From Ephydatia muelleri (Eukaryota; Porifera; Demospongiae; Spongillida; Spongillidae): a stretch of 64,000 nt of DNA. The stretch lies in assembly GCA_013339895.1 (NCBI GenBank), contig JABACO010000003.1, positions 1,725,860 to 1,789,859 on the forward strand, written 5' to 3'. Below are positions 1-11,697 of this stretch, piece by piece. Positions within the stretch are counted from its first letter, which is position 1. Every line of letters starts with the position of its first letter. The notes under the pieces are model-generated. The model saw only the letters and a program-made list of their open reading frames with translations, had not been told where the DNA came from and did not search any database. A program made the translations under genes and the position numbers.

Positions 1-379
1 GCTATAAACCTGAAAAATCGATTAGACTTTTTTTTCATAGTCGAAATAATCGATTTTGATTTATAAAAAAGGTTACACACCCTAAAGACGGGTTCATAGT
101 GTTACCTATACAGATCGTATCCCACACTATCTTTGTGATTGAAAAAGAACCACGATGTAGTATGGATTTACAAACATGTTGCTGGTAGGTAAGTCAGCAG
201 ATTGGGCAAGCAGTTCTGCTGTAATTCTACATAGATCTGTTCGCTGAAGCAAATAAAGCACTATGAAAAATTGTCACAAATTGTAATACTTCCTATGTAT
301 TTACCTATTGCTTGTAATGTTCAGTACCAAATGAAGGATAATGTTTTTAATAAGAATAATTCCGCACACTTAAGTCATT
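1..379. other. No gene seen
   Basis: AT-rich sequence with no convincing coding exon or recognised element. It leads directly into the inverted repeat that starts near 380. Confidence 0.5.
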
Positions 380-630
380 TTACTAGTTATGAATTAATTG
401 AACTATGTTTGGATTGTTGTAAGCAGATACGTAATTATATCAAATCCCTCATACATAAACATATTCTATATGCGTATGTCAGGTTATATAGAATGTGAAA
501 TGCATACGTATACACTGCACACAATATACTTATAGTTCACTAGCTAATGAAATACGAACACACCACTCACAATGCAATAACACAAACTCATATAGAACCA
601 TTAAAAATTCAAACCTGTTGAGAAGTTGGA
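380..630. repeat. Left arm of a 250-bp inverted repeat
   Basis: This segment reappears as its reverse complement at 1226-1473, with scattered mismatches. The arms enclose about 600 bp that belong to a different dispersed repeat (905-1190). The arrangement resembles a transposon with long terminal inverted repeats or an inverted local duplication. Short ORFs within it are not credible genes. Confidence 0.75.
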
Positions 631-904
631 ATGCTTACCATGACTCACCAGAAACTGCAAATCAAAATATGAAATCAAATTCACGCACTGTACTTAAGTT
701 TCTAGCATGCCCACTCTATACGCATAGTCTACATGACACATAAACAATACGCGCAGGCCGTTTTTGTAAGGTCACGTGGCACAGAAGGGGCCATTACAAA
801 GTAAGATGGTAAGCTTTGAAACATTAGGTAGCTATATAATAAGGCGTCACTTCAGAATTATAGAGTGATACAGTAGATTGTCTAATTGTACACCCAGTTA
901 CAAC

Positions 905-1190
905 CGTCACATAAGAACGGCCGGCCGATGACGTAATTAATTTTATTACGCATTTTCTGGTTGCTGCGGGCAGGATATACATTTATCTGAGGAAGGGGCG
1001 TATTTGAATGTGCTTCTTAGGGGATGGAGCAAATGATCTGTAAAATGGTCTTCAGCTGTATGCATGTGCTCATGAATAGGATATACATGGATTTGTACAT
1101 TCAGTACTAAGATACTGCATTCTACTGGTGAGGCTGTACATTCTGGACCTCACCCAGAGGCTGCCTGACTATGTCAAGTATATGTACTGC
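905..1190. repeat. Dispersed repeat, partner at 43235-43620
   Basis: The block from the ACGGCC-rich stretch near 921 through the ACCTCACCC motif near 1150 matches the reverse complement of 43235-43620 over most of its length, with indels. It lies between the arms of the 380/1226 inverted repeat here, whereas the 43-kb copy is not flanked by those arms. Confidence 0.7.
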
Positions 1191-1225
1191 TGCTGCTACA
1201 GAATTATCAAGTGAATCAAAAGACA

Positions 1226-1473
1226 TTCCAACTTCTCAACAGGTTTGAATTTTTAATGGTTCTATATGAGTTTGTGTGCTTGCATTGTGAGTGTGTTCGT
1301 ATTTCATTAGCTAGTGAACTAAAAGCATAGTCATATCTTGTCTGCAGTGTATGCATATGCATTTCACTATCTGACATACGCAGATAAAATATGTTTATGT
1401 ATGAGGGATTTGATATAATTACGTATCTGCTTACAACAATCCAAACATAGTTCGATTAATCCATAACTAGTAG
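1226..1473. repeat. Right arm of a 250-bp inverted repeat
   Basis: Reverse complement of 380-630. The two arms differ by a few substitutions and short indels, so the pair is not brand new. Confidence 0.75.
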
Positions 1474-1546
1474 TATGCAGCTAAGTGATGATCATAATGC
1501 AACTCTTTATCGCGAATGCAGCTAAGTGATGATCAGAATATTCTGA

Positions 1547-1547
<1 letters not shown>

Positions 1548-1575
<28 letters not shown>
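1548..1575. repeat. TC dinucleotide microsatellite
   Basis: About 14 uninterrupted TC units followed by a T-rich break. Confidence 0.9.
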
Positions 1576-1579
<4 letters not shown>

Positions 1580-1765
1580 GTACCCCTCTCATCTAATTCT
1601 ACAGCCCTACCCCGCATGTAACAGGAAATCACACGGACAGAAACGCATGGCTTTTGTTCTGAACATGATTGGTCAGAATATGAATGCACATCACTTGCCC
1701 ATAGGCAATGACAGACAACCAGCTGCCTCCAAGGATACTCCGTTTTCTGGTGCTCAAGTTGTATT

Positions 1766-2194
1766 TTGAATATTTACTATTCCACATATGCAGGGACATG
1801 TGACATTAGTGAGGCTAACTGTGTGATACACACAAAAGTGATGTTATGCAGATGCCCAGTTGACTGGTGGTGTGTGTTTACGCGGCTATATTTACACTTT
1901 AGTTTTGACAAACTGCACAAAAGTCACTTTTCATCAGTTGCTTTCAAAACATTGAGGGCAGAGAATACGGCAGTGATGTCCCTCATTAGAGCAGTGCAAC
2001 AACTTTACGGCACTATTTTCAGCTTTCATGCAAGCCATTGCAATGCCTGCCAGAACAAATGTACACTGTACTTCGTCAATGAAGCTCCAGCTGAATGTTT
2101 CAAAGCTGTTGATCTATGCTTGAAGCACAATATGCAAATTGCTGTAATACATGCATGCTTCCATTGTGAGAACTTGCTCAGCTCTTATCTTTAG
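1766..2194 (+). CDS. Unrecognised Cys/His-rich ORF, doubtful
   Basis: A 142-codon open frame with many Cys and His residues in its second half (SHCNACQNKC, HACFHC). I recognise no domain. No splice signals, paralogue or conserved copy in the window supports it, and its last codons run into the dispersed repeat that starts near 2185. It could be a chance ORF or a relic exon. Confidence 0.15.
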   Translation: MNIYYSTYAGTCDISEANCVIHTKVMLCRCPVDWWCVFTRLYLHFSFDKLHKSHFSSVAFKTLRAENTAVMSLIRAVQQLYGTIFSFHASHCNACQNKCTLYFVNEAPAECFKAVDLCLKHNMQIAVIHACFHCENLLSSYL

Positions 2195-3540
2195 GATGAC
2201 TTCAGATTATACAAGAGGTGAGCAAATGTGCTTATCGAATGCATGTAACTAGCTATTCCATTTCAGTATTCGGCATCATGACAAATATCGGACTATTCTC
2301 ACCACAAATACATGTACCAATATGTGCTGTCCCCAACTACATCATGCAGTGACAGATCCAGGTGGAGACTTCGAGGGATTCCTCCCCTCCCCCCCCCCCC
2401 CCCCCCCCCCTCCACCGCCATCAGCAGTGAAATGCAGTTGACAAAGTTATCCACATTACAATATTTATTGTAAACTACCCTTAGAGCTATTTTTGTGTGC
2501 AGGGTATGCTAGGACTAGAGGATAAACTAGGGTCCAGGGTAAATATACCCTTAACAATGGTTATGAAAAACTCACCGTCAGCAGTGAATGAAATGGCTAT
2601 ACTTTGATATTTCTTACAACTACACCTGCAGCTGTTGTGCGCATATACTGTAATGCAAATTTGTCAAATTCTTCAAGTGCAATTTCTTGAGGATTATTAT
2701 CCTCATTTTAATTTCAATCATCAGCACAAAAACCGGATCCCTATCGAACCAATTCACGCATGATGTATAGTTAAACTAAAATTAATACATCACCTTATCA
2801 GCAATCCGTGTAAAGTGCTTCTGTATTATAATACTAATGATTATTATTTATAAATAGTCTTAAAGTGAAACAAATCCTATGCGTTGAGACAGCAATACTT
2901 GACCATCTTCAGTGTTTCACCACAGTGGAATTGAACACAATTACGCCACAATTTTGTCACAAATACGTATTCATTTCATGCACGCTTTTAACTGCATGTT
3001 TCTACACTGATCACACACATTAATTAAGACGTCGCAATGGACATGAATTGCTGATTCAACTTACCGTGGCAATACTGCCCTAGAAGCAGTACAAACGTCA
3101 AACGGGGTAGAAGTGCCCTGGGTTCCATGTATTATCTCTGTTTGAATGCTGTAGCTTATTACGAAACATTTTAGAATGTAAGTAATGGTGACACACTGTA
3201 TGCGCGTTAAATAGTTCCATGTCATGATAAATGTATCAGGTGTAGCAGTATAAAGACCGTCATTCCGTCGTACTCCTTGCACCGCTCACCCCAAACCACG
3301 GTTCCTATACATCCATCCCTGCAGTGCTGACTACAGGTATTTCGACATTAGGTTAAATATACAGCTAGGGCGGGGTCGAAGGAGCTCTAGCTTAATACCA
3401 TTCCGAATCCGTCGTAAGTGTACACCCGTCTGTTACCCAAAAAGTCTTTCAATCTTTACTCCTGAAGGCAGCTGTATGGGATCGTTACCGCGAAAAAGGG
3501 CCTACCAAAATTTCCAGTACGCGTAATAGATTCATAGGTA
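2185..3540. repeat. Dispersed repeat R3, copy 1
   Basis: Matches 40665-42281 in the same orientation, and its right-hand family sequence also matches 7905-8546. Near 2389-2410 it contains a 22-base C tract just after a CAGATCCAGG motif. An internal segment of about 86 bp (3042-3128) is inverted relative to the other copy and carries a signal-peptide-like exon. No transposase is visible. Confidence 0.75.
3065..3128 (-). CDS. Possible signal-peptide first exon
   Basis: On the minus strand an ATG at 3128 opens 21 codons plus one base: a basic start (MEPRALLPR), a hydrophobic core (LTFVLLLGQ) and an ending YCHG. It is followed at once by a consensus splice donor GTAAGT. This is the layout of a phase-1 signal-peptide exon, the phase used by Ig-domain exons. 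The same exon occurs at 41380-41443 on the plus strand with 3 or 4 substitutions. No downstream exon on this strand could be linked to it. Confidence 0.45.
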
Positions 3541-4204
3541 CTTCAATATTTGACGTACGTGTACCGAAAAAGTGGTAACCGAAATAACGAGTAAAAATTG
3601 TGACGGAAGTGATGGATTGATATTGTACGGGACATAGAAACGAAGGCTAGTTTTTTATTGGTTTGGTAGCAATTGAAGACTCTGCTGTGCTTTTCAGGTA
3701 GGATACTAAATTATCTAAGCCTTTGTGCAGTCAAAACTACACTTGTTCAATATTTCTGGCGGGCTGAAATAATGGTTGACTTTCATATTTTGCAAAACTT
3801 TTATACGTGTTGAGCGGCGGGCACAGTGCAAAAAGTTAGATATACGATACGGTATATTTTTGGTTATATTTGAGAATACGCCAAAATATACGCCTGAGTA
3901 CTATATTGAAATATAAGACGGCGTTTATTCAAGAATCCGCAAGTGTTAAATACGTCACTGTTTATATAGGCACAATTAAGTGTACAAAATATACCCCCGT
4001 AAGTATATTTATATCATACCACCGTGTATATTCAAGTTTCACATATTCTGTGTGTATATTTGTCTGCGAGTTATCAATTCCTGTATAAGCGTTCATAAGC
4101 ATCTAACTACTAAGGAGCTGGCGCTTGCCTTTAGTACTTAGCATGCGACAGTCAGTACAAACCGAACTTGACACGCTCAATGCCGAAGTCGGAATTCGAT
4201 ACTG
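3541..4204. other. No gene seen
   Basis: AT-rich sequence with several short ATATACG-type stretches. The one open frame (3870-4088) has no recognisable features. Confidence 0.5.
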
Positions 4205-4530
4205 ATGGACATCTGCCTGTGTGTATATGTGTGTGTGGACATCTGTCTGTGTGGGACATCTGTCTGTGTGTGTGTGTCTGTGCATATGCGTGTGTGTGAC
4301 ATCTGTCTGTGTATACGTGTGTGTGGACATCTGTCTGTATGCGTGTGTGTGGACATCTGTCTGTATACGTGTGTGTGGATATCTGTCTGTATGCGTGTGT
4401 GTGGACATCGACCTGTCATGTGTGTACGTGCGACTGTGCATGTGTCCGTCTGTGTGTTGTATATTTATGCGTGTGCGTGGACATGTGTGTCCGCGAGTGT
4501 GTGGATGTACGTGCAAGTGTGTGTCATTAC
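4205..4530. repeat. 24-bp TG-rich minisatellite
   Basis: Tandem units of about 24 bp made of GTGTGTGGACATC followed by TGTCTGTATRC. The central units (4320-4410) are nearly identical and the outer ones diverged. Overlapping ORFs exist in several frames on both strands because the repeat avoids stop codons; they are not genes. Confidence 0.85.
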
Positions 4531-4823
4531 AATTTTGAAATGTTAATGTGTACCATTTTTATTCTTACCATTATTGTTCAATTTGAAATGGATATACAGT
4601 ACATAATGATATGGAAAGTATGGTATAGAGGTTGTGCAATAGCGTCATAAATCGTCATCAATAGCATTTTGAGTGTCAAAAGCACACACGTGTCTATCCG
4701 TAATAGAGTGATTGGAGGTTCCTGACTAACCGTTTGAGCCATTTCGTGTGATTAAATGCAGCTAGAAAGTACGGCCAAATACTCTGAGTATTACTATTAG
4801 CTTCATGACACTGCCAAACAGCG

Positions 4824-5271
4824 TTACAAGGTAAAATTGGAGCTGGTTGGTGCGCTTGAAGACCCGTATGTTGCGTATGAGAGATTGTTAGTGTAGATTG
4901 GAATAATTGGCCTCAGGTTCCGATAGCTGTAAGACTCTGCAGCATCAATTTTTTTTTTTACCAACTTCCTTTTTATCACCTCCAATGTTCTGTGGAATCT
5001 GTTCATATCATGCACACGCTTCCTCTTCAAAGGGCTCTTCATGTGCTCGAATAAGGAAGGAACATAATCAGGGGATAGGAGGTTGTTGCTCTATTCCCCC
5101 GAAACGAAGTGTACGCTACATATCCACGAGTACTCATTTGGAATCCAATCGTTGCGCCGGCCCCTCTGCTGCTATCCACTGGGACTTACGTTCTTCATCT
5201 TGAGGAAAATGAACGCCCGAACCTTTAATGAAACGATTACTGCATCCAACTGCACAACAAGCCTTGCCCAT
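4824..5271 (-). pseudogene. THAP-domain protein, broken
   Basis: The frame starting MGKACCAVGCSNRF at 5271 matches the N-terminus of a THAP zinc finger (C2CH DNA-binding module): the CxxxC pair, an HFPQDEERKSQW block, then in a shifted frame DWIPNEYSWICSVHF with the distal Cys and His. A frameshift near 5165 separates the halves and an in-frame TAG follows at the SGE stretch. Downstream the frame continues to a basic segment (KSPLKRKRVHD) and ends at 4824. THAP domains occur in host transcription factors and in P-element-type transposases; I cannot tell which this was. Two lesions in about 450 bp make a working gene unlikely. Confidence 0.65.
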
Positions 5272-5699
5272 ACAATTGCTTTTGACACTCAAAATGGCGG
5301 TTAACACAAATAACGTCACTTCGCTCCGCCCATTGCACAACCTCTATTGTTTTTTACAATTTCACGCAGGCTTGTAAATGTTGTAACATTGAAGATTTCT
5401 GCCAGTTCAAGAAATAGGTGATAGTCTTACTTGTCAATAGGTTAGTGCTGTTATCGTTGTTATTTACTATTTATAACCAAATTTTAAAGTGCACCAATTA
5501 GAGTATGCCATTGCACGTGATGGCTACTTTTGGCGGGTTCCTGTGTGAGTGCATGGCCTGGAAAGGTACGTGACTTTGCTTATCACGTTTGTGTTATTTT
5601 GGGGATGCGTTTGTGATGTAGTACATCAGCCTCATCAACCTGCTGAAAGCAAGCTTAGTATACGGTAAGCGACTCTGAACAATTTGTGTGCAATGCACT

Positions 5700-6140
5700 T
5701 TATTGGGGTTGGTCTCCGGTTATTACAAGCGGCCGATTCTGCTGAGGTAAGTTACACAGTGGCAAGTATGACAATTTCAATTGATGCCAAATGTTATTGT
5801 TCTCGTCTTTATCAGGTCACATAGTACGTGGGGACCGCTGTCTCAAGGACTATGGGTTTCGGCTATCACAAGCGCGGGTCGATTCTGCTGAGGTAAGTAC
5901 GCAATGGCTTTGCTAACTTCATTTTGCTTTTCTGCAGCGTTTCTATTCGAACTGGTAAGTATGCTGGGGGCACTAAAATGTATTTTTCTTTTGTGCACAT
6001 TTGGTTAGTCAGCACCAACAAGTCCATCACTAGAGGTAAGTATGGCCATTTCAATTGGCGCCAAATGTTATTATATTCTCGTCTTTATCAGGTCACACTA
6101 AGTTAGTACTTGGGAACCGCTGTCTTAAGGCACTATGGTG
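5700..6140. repeat. Locally duplicated blocks with splice-like motifs
   Basis: A block around 5760-5850 recurs at 6034-6125 (offset about 274 bp), and a shorter block ending GATTCTGCTGAGGTAAG near 5735 recurs near 5881 (offset about 146 bp). Repeated junctions read AG/GTAAG and TATCAG/GTCAC, like splice donors and acceptors. No protein frame is evident. Confidence 0.6.
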
Positions 6141-7099
6141 TTTGAATATTTGTGTTTGGTGTTGTACCACTTATATGTGCGAAGAAAAGTTTTATAAACC
6201 AAGCAGATGCAATGGGGGAGTGGGGATGGGGGGGGGGCGGAGGACTGGTTTACGGAAGGTCAAAGCCCAAATTACGATAGTGCGCGGTTCACCAAACCGT
6301 GTAACTTTAATGAAATTCAAAGGTTTGCTAAGATACCAGAAACCGCACGTGACTGACAATATTTCAATATACGCATTTGCTTATAATGTTCAATACGCAG
6401 ACAGCTTATATTGCTGCCTATATTTGAATATACGTTATAATATACAGTGTCGCATAACACACTTTTTGCACTGTGGGGGATAGAGTTCTGATAAACAGGT
6501 TCCAAAGGTTATTATCTACTTGCATTTCTTTTTTCATGGACTTCAGACGATTCCCAAGGTGTTATCAAATGCCCTACGTGTTTGCATTTGTCTGTGTAAA
6601 ACCAAATCACTTACAAGTCTCCTAGTATAACAAGCACTGTTTTTTTTACTAGTTTTTGTATCTTTTTAAACAGCAAAAATTAGTTTTATGTATCGAATGA
6701 TCGAGCACATTAAAACTCTAATTACAGTGTACCTTAATCTTCGAGCGGCGCAACTTTTTAGTTAAGATTCCTTTCATGGCTAATGCAACACTACTAGGGA
6801 TTGCAATTCTGTAATTTACAACCGATTCCCAAGGTGCTTTTTAAACATTGTTTTCATTTCAAGCCTAGTCCCCAGGCCATCTAAACTGACTTACTTTTAC
6901 GGTCACGAAGTAAATGTCGAAATATACGTAGACGTTGTAAACAAATGTGTCATTTTTTATATTAGGATGAAGACTGCTAATGATTTTAACAAGCATCTTG
7001 AAAAATGTAGAAGTGGTATGAGTGCTGGCAATATTCTACAGGCTGCATGCAGTACTAAGAAAAGGATTGGTGATGTACCTATATACAAATAAGCATTTC
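6141..7099. other. No gene seen
   Basis: Contains a G-rich stretch near 6208-6240 and AT-rich DNA. Open frames of 60-140 codons here show no recognisable motif. Confidence 0.5.
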
Positions 7100-7613
7100 A
7101 GACACTGCCATAAAAGTGACTTCTCTGCAAGTTGGAGTATTTGTCAACATGGATGCCTTACAGAGGTCAATACAACGTTTCACAGATACAATAAAAACAA
7201 TGAAGAAGCATGCATGTACATCGGAATTGGATGTCATAATTAGTCTGTTAGATGAGCAATTTATCCTTCCAATTCAAACCCTTTCAGCACCTCATACTTC
7301 TACCTCATGTGTCCAGTAGTTGACAAGCCAAGTAGTTCTTATTGTTCCATCTCACGGAAGCTAAGAATCCACTGTGAACGATGCATGTTTACACAGACAA
7401 TTGAAACTAAAGGGGATTTTGATTTCAAAGCAGCTTCTCAAGCGAAAGTTTCAAACTATAAGAAACAGAAAGGTCAAAATGCCAAAATGTACTGCTACGT
7501 ACTGGAAACATGATGAAAATCAGGATGACGGAGATGACGTTACAATGACCATTTATGAGTTCTTAGTTGACTATGTTACTGATGACCTGTACATACTTGA
7601 AATCGTTATTTAG
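7100..7613 (+). pseudogene. Unrecognised degenerate coding fragment
   Basis: One frame reads from about 7116 to 7613 with in-frame TAG codons near 7317 and 7350. Between the stops it looks protein-like: an amphipathic stretch (MDALQRSIQRFTDTIKTMKK) and an acidic tail (HDENQDDGDDVTMTIYEF). I do not recognise the family. It may be a relic of a mobile-element gene. Confidence 0.25.
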
Positions 7614-7904
7614 TCTTATGTATATGCATATATATGTGTACTCTACATGTAGGCATGATAACGTTCAATGGTTCAATAGCTGCAGTAAAGAGAACCTAAA
7701 CCGTCACAATTTTTTCTACGATCGCGCATAATGTACCGTTCACTCAAAATGCAATGTTTGGAACGCTGTAACTTTTAAGATACTAATCCAAATATGATGC
7801 ATAAGGTGTCGTTCTGCAGCATTTTTTGTGCTCTTGTAGAGGGTAATAAAAGCGCAGCACAAAACACGATTTGAAAAAAATCTTGAAGTACCTAAATTAT
7901 AGAA

Positions 7905-8421
7905 ATGTAACGCTCGAGTAGATGTATATATGGCAAATTACAAATTCAGCACCTGACAACTCCATGACAGATACTCCGGCTCTCAATGCGTAAGAAACAA
8001 TCTATAGAGGACATTTCAGATTTCAATACAATATTAAAAACATTGAAATTATGAAAAGACATGCGTTAGGCCGGTCTCTTTTGGCGACCATATGTAACGT
8101 TATAATGACCAAACTACGTGTTCATGACTTATAAATGTATAAGTGTAACAGTGTAAAGACCGTCCTGCACGGTTCCTGTATATCTGCCCCTGCCGTCTGA
8201 CTGCAGATATTTCGCCATTAGGAAATTTAATATAGAGCGCGCAATAGAAATGTAACGCTTGCGTTGAAATGCATATGGCATGCAAATTACAAATTCAGCA
8301 CCTGACAACTCTTCGGCGCCATACAAAACACTTGAAGGCAGCTTGGTGATTAGGGGGGAAACTGGGTGGATCCATGATATGTGGGAGAGAGAGAGGTTGC
8401 ACGAAGATGGTGTCCGAATAG

Positions 8422-8454
<33 letters not shown>

Positions 8455-8546
8455 GCGGAAAGCTAAAGCCTCTAAACCCGATTCCTGTGAAAGCTGTGTG
8501 ACGTATGAGGGACACATCCCATCAAGGATACATTATCCCAGAGGAC
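7905..8546. repeat. Dispersed repeat R3, partial copies, with 31-base G tract
   Basis: Sequence at 7905-7970 and again at 8235-8546 matches the right-hand part of the 40.7-42.3 kb repeat, including the stretch beginning CAAATTCAGCACCTGACAAC. It carries a GGATCCATGATATGTGGG motif followed by a run of 31 G at 8423-8453. The proline- and glycine-rich ORFs across the tract are artefacts of it. Confidence 0.75.
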
Positions 8547-9063
8547 AGTTGATATCCTAGCATGCACTGACTGGACTGACAGCGGACAGCTGTCTTATTG
8601 GCATCAGTGCAAGAGCTCACTGAATAGAAAGGCTTCTTTCGATTTGATTCCCACCAAATTAATGGTTTCCTAATTATTCAGGTTTCTGGTTATATGTTGT
8701 CCTGGCAATTAGAGTCCATTGCAGGATTAAATGACCTAAGCTATAATCAATGAAGACAATTAAGCTTAGTCGTTTATGAGCTATTTTAGAATCTAACTTT
8801 CATATTGCATATATTTTATATGGAAGTGTAATATATTTCCTGCATTGCATGAAGATTACTTTGATCTTATTAATAGTATTGATCGTCATAAGGAATATTT
8901 TTCTTTTATGAGAATAAGTTATGCACACATTGGATGTACACATAAATAGCGTCATCACAAACATTAGGGCATACAAATAAACACTAAAGTTAAACATTCC
9001 TGCTTGCTGAGCAGGACAGATTGATGGCAGAGTCAAGTGGGGAGCACGTGCCTCGATGGTATG
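8547..9063. other. No gene seen
   Basis: AT-rich DNA between the R3 repeat and the retroelement fragment. No exon, repeat partner or RNA gene recognised. Confidence 0.5.
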
Positions 9064-9689
9064 AGGATCTTGAGCCACCGAGACACATGATTGCCGAACA
9101 TAGCAACAAAAAGCTTAATTTGGCACAAAGCCAATAAAGGGCTAGCTGATCGTCCATTTGTGCAATTAAATGACGCAAGCATCTTTGGCCGCAGGGCCTA
9201 ATCCATGGGCCACCAGAAGTAGAAAACACCAGTGGTGTGAAACATCCAAGTTCTACTTCATGAACTCTGGCTTCATGCATGATTCTTGTTCTGTTCTCAA
9301 CAAGCATTGGGTCAATGATTCTTTCACATAAGACTTGGCAAAAGGATTGAACACTTTGACATCAAGATAACTCTTCTGTCTGTTAGACACCAAAAGTTCT
9401 CTACAACAATGTCTACACAAGCATCATCCACATCATTTACTGTCTTGTACTTGAGAAACTCACCAGATAAGGGTTGTAGACCAGGCTCGGTTCCCAACAC
9501 GGTGGGAAACTTCAGTAAACAATGTTGCAGTGATGTCTTGTAGCTCATTGTGCCGAATAGATGGATAACCACCACAGGGACAGTTTAAGGTTGGTTCAAT
9601 AGAAAATGTCTTGCCACAAACACAGGTCGAAGGAAGCAGGTTAGGCTGCCAACTATAGCGCAAGCAAAGAGCATCACACACACATACTG
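9064..9689 (-). pseudogene. Retroelement polyprotein C-terminal fragment, part 1
   Basis: Reading down the minus strand, three frames joined by frameshifts give DALCLRYSWQP, a zinc-knuckle-like CVCGKTFS, then GGYPSIRHNELQD, an acidic middle and VELGCFTPLVFSTSGG followed by LLCSAIMCLGGSR. This order matches, from memory, the C-terminal module of a reverse-transcriptase polyprotein family found in many invertebrate genomes. The fragment begins exactly at the inversion breakpoint near 9690. Its missing upstream residues lie on the opposite strand at 11600-11697. Confidence 0.6.
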
Positions 9690-9690
9690 G

Positions 9691-11032
9691 CCCAGACCAC
9701 TCCATGTCACTGTGTATGTAAGAGTGTTGCCTCCAACTACAGTCTCCAGCACTGACCCATTCTTCATCAGGGTGATGTTGTGGACATCTGGAGTTCCATT
9801 GAGTGCTGCACAGGTGATGACTATGACAGGAGGGTCAGGGCTGGGGTGTGGTGGTACAGCTTGTAGGGAGACCTGAGGTGGAACTGGTATGAGGCCAGTA
9901 AGATAATGACAAAATGATTACTCTCTTACCATATTTCTGAAATGTAAATGGTTCAATTTGTTGTAGTAATATATAATAAAATTCATATCAGAAATAGGCT
10001 GAGAAACATGGTGGCCCCCCAAAAACATATGCTCCACAATACTCAACCACTACTTCATAGACTCCGAAGTCACTTGTTGTAGCATTTGAAATATTGAACA
10101 CCAGTCTTTCATTTTGTATGGTATAAGCCACCCTGCTGTCAGAAACCCAAACAGCATTGAAATAAAGCAACGGTTGAAATGGAGTTGGACAATAAAAGCA
10201 AATTGTGAGAAGCTTTGAAATTGAAACAGCCCAACATTTAGTATTTTCTTGACATAAATGCTTCCTGTTCTATTAACATAAATTTTTGGTTCACAGAAGC
10301 CTGACCTATACCACCTGAACAAAATAAAGGAACAATATTAACTCATTATGTATGTTCAAAATCCCACCTGTGACTAATGATGATGACACAGTGAATGTTA
10401 TAGGAGAGTGTGCTGCATAGTGGCCTTCCAGAAGAGAGAGCAGGTTCTGAATGCAATCAAAGCTGTTGTTAACGCCTTGTATGTTCTTGATCTTGACAGT
10501 ATACTGACTCTCATCTGACTTTCCAGCCCTCTGGATGGTCAGCCTGGTCCCCATTGTGTTAGTATAAACCCTCATGTCAGAATAGCAGTTGACAGGTAGT
10601 GGATTGCCATCTTTGTACCTCTGGAGGGACTGGAGATATGTTGCAAGATAATAGTATGATGGTATGTTCACTCCAAGGACTATGTTATCTTCATTTTGAT
10701 AGGTGACCTCAGTTGGACCAATGGGAATAAGAAATCCTGCATATTTGATAATAATGAGTGATATGCTATTTCAGTATATCCTTCTACCTTGTGGCTTGAT
10801 TGTAATGTAGCCCACAGCCACTTCTCTCCCATTTGACTGCACATGGCAGAAGTTCAGAGCTTGCTTTACACTGCAACATTGGATCACTGCATTCTTATGT
10901 AGCTGTCTAAAGCAGTGTACCACACATAGGACAGTGGTCCAGGAGGGACTGGATCAACAGTGCAGGTAAGGGTCACATATGACCACACATGGATTGGTCC
11001 AATTGGCTGGGTAGTGACAGTCACTTTATAAC
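9691..11032 (-). pseudogene. Ig-receptor copy A, exons 1-4 (inside the inversion)
   Basis: Four exons in order on the minus strand, named by homology to the copy at 31.8-34.1 kb. Exon A (10788-11032) is an Ig-like domain with a frameshift and stops after the VWYTA strand. Exon B (10368-10736) is fully open, with WKDG-type and QYTVKI Ig strands; here the usual QWYKDG Trp is QRYKDG. Exon C (9930-10314) is 5 bp shorter than its paralogue and frameshifted, with a readable second half (NISNATTSDFGVYEVVV). Exon D (from 9883) holds CAALNGTPDVHNIT and GLGQYVC, then stops at the inversion breakpoint near 9691. Introns have GT/AG ends and the exons are phase 1. It was a cell-surface Ig protein and cannot be expressed intact now. 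Confidence 0.7.
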
Positions 11033-11599
11033 CTGTAGATAGAAGTGGTCAATATTATTCTTGTAATGCACACACATGTTAAACTGTGGGACTACAATCA
11101 ATGCTAGACTGTCTGTCCCTTATATTCACGTGTCTCTCACTATGTTTATATACTCTCTGTCCAGACTGCCATTCTCTCTCTGCAAGTGATTTTACTGCTT
11201 ATATAACAATTCTATTAACTCTTCTACTTTTTGACATGTGAGGATCTCGTGCCACATTGCACATTATATGTAAAGCAACTGTGGCATTCATTTCTCACAT
11301 GAACAATTTGAGATACAGTAGAATTGGCTACATTGACTCTCTTTTGACTGAACCATCTTTATCTCCACCGACTGCTTCTTCCATGGACAGCATATCCATT
11401 ATATCTGATGCACTCTCACTAGAATTTTTGCCATAATGCACTCCACCATCTGCACTCCACCATCTGCACTCCACCATCTGCACTGGAATTAATAGTCAAT
11501 CTGAATTTCAACAAAAGCAGCTGGGTTAGGTTCCTTGTAAACTACACTGGAATGTATGAGAGTTTTAATAACTTTTCCCTTTTTTGTGATAGGATCATT
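11033..11599. other. No gene seen inside the inversion
   Basis: Intron-like and intergenic DNA including a short tandem CTGCACTCCACCAT motif near 11440-11480. A 78-codon minus ORF (11489-11725) is antisense to the retroelement fragment and is not credible. Confidence 0.4.
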
Positions 11600-11697
11600 C
11601 TTATGACAGCGATCAATGGAAGTTGTCAGTGAAACTGGTGCCTCCACATGGATTTCAATGCTGCCTATCCAAGAGCATGGCATTGCCCTACATAAGA
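11600..11697 (+). pseudogene. Retroelement polyprotein fragment, part 2
   Basis: The plus-strand frame GASTWISMLPIQEHGIALHKR is the sequence expected immediately upstream of DALCLRYSW, which now lies on the minus strand at 9689. The two parts were separated by the 9690-11701 inversion. An in-frame stop lies upstream of this stretch, so the element was already decayed or soon became so. Confidence 0.6.

Noticed and set aside
3300-3420. tRNA-like or small-RNA-like folds in intergenic DNA
   Set aside because: No cloverleaf with conserved A and B box sequence could be assigned by eye here or elsewhere in the window.
4103-4546. Several overlapping ORFs rich in Thr/His or Cys/Val
   Set aside because: They arise from the 24-bp TG-rich minisatellite, which lacks stops in several frames.
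8129-8515. Proline-rich 128-codon minus ORF
   Set aside because: Produced by the G31 tract and dispersed repeat R3; not conserved as a frame at 42 kb.
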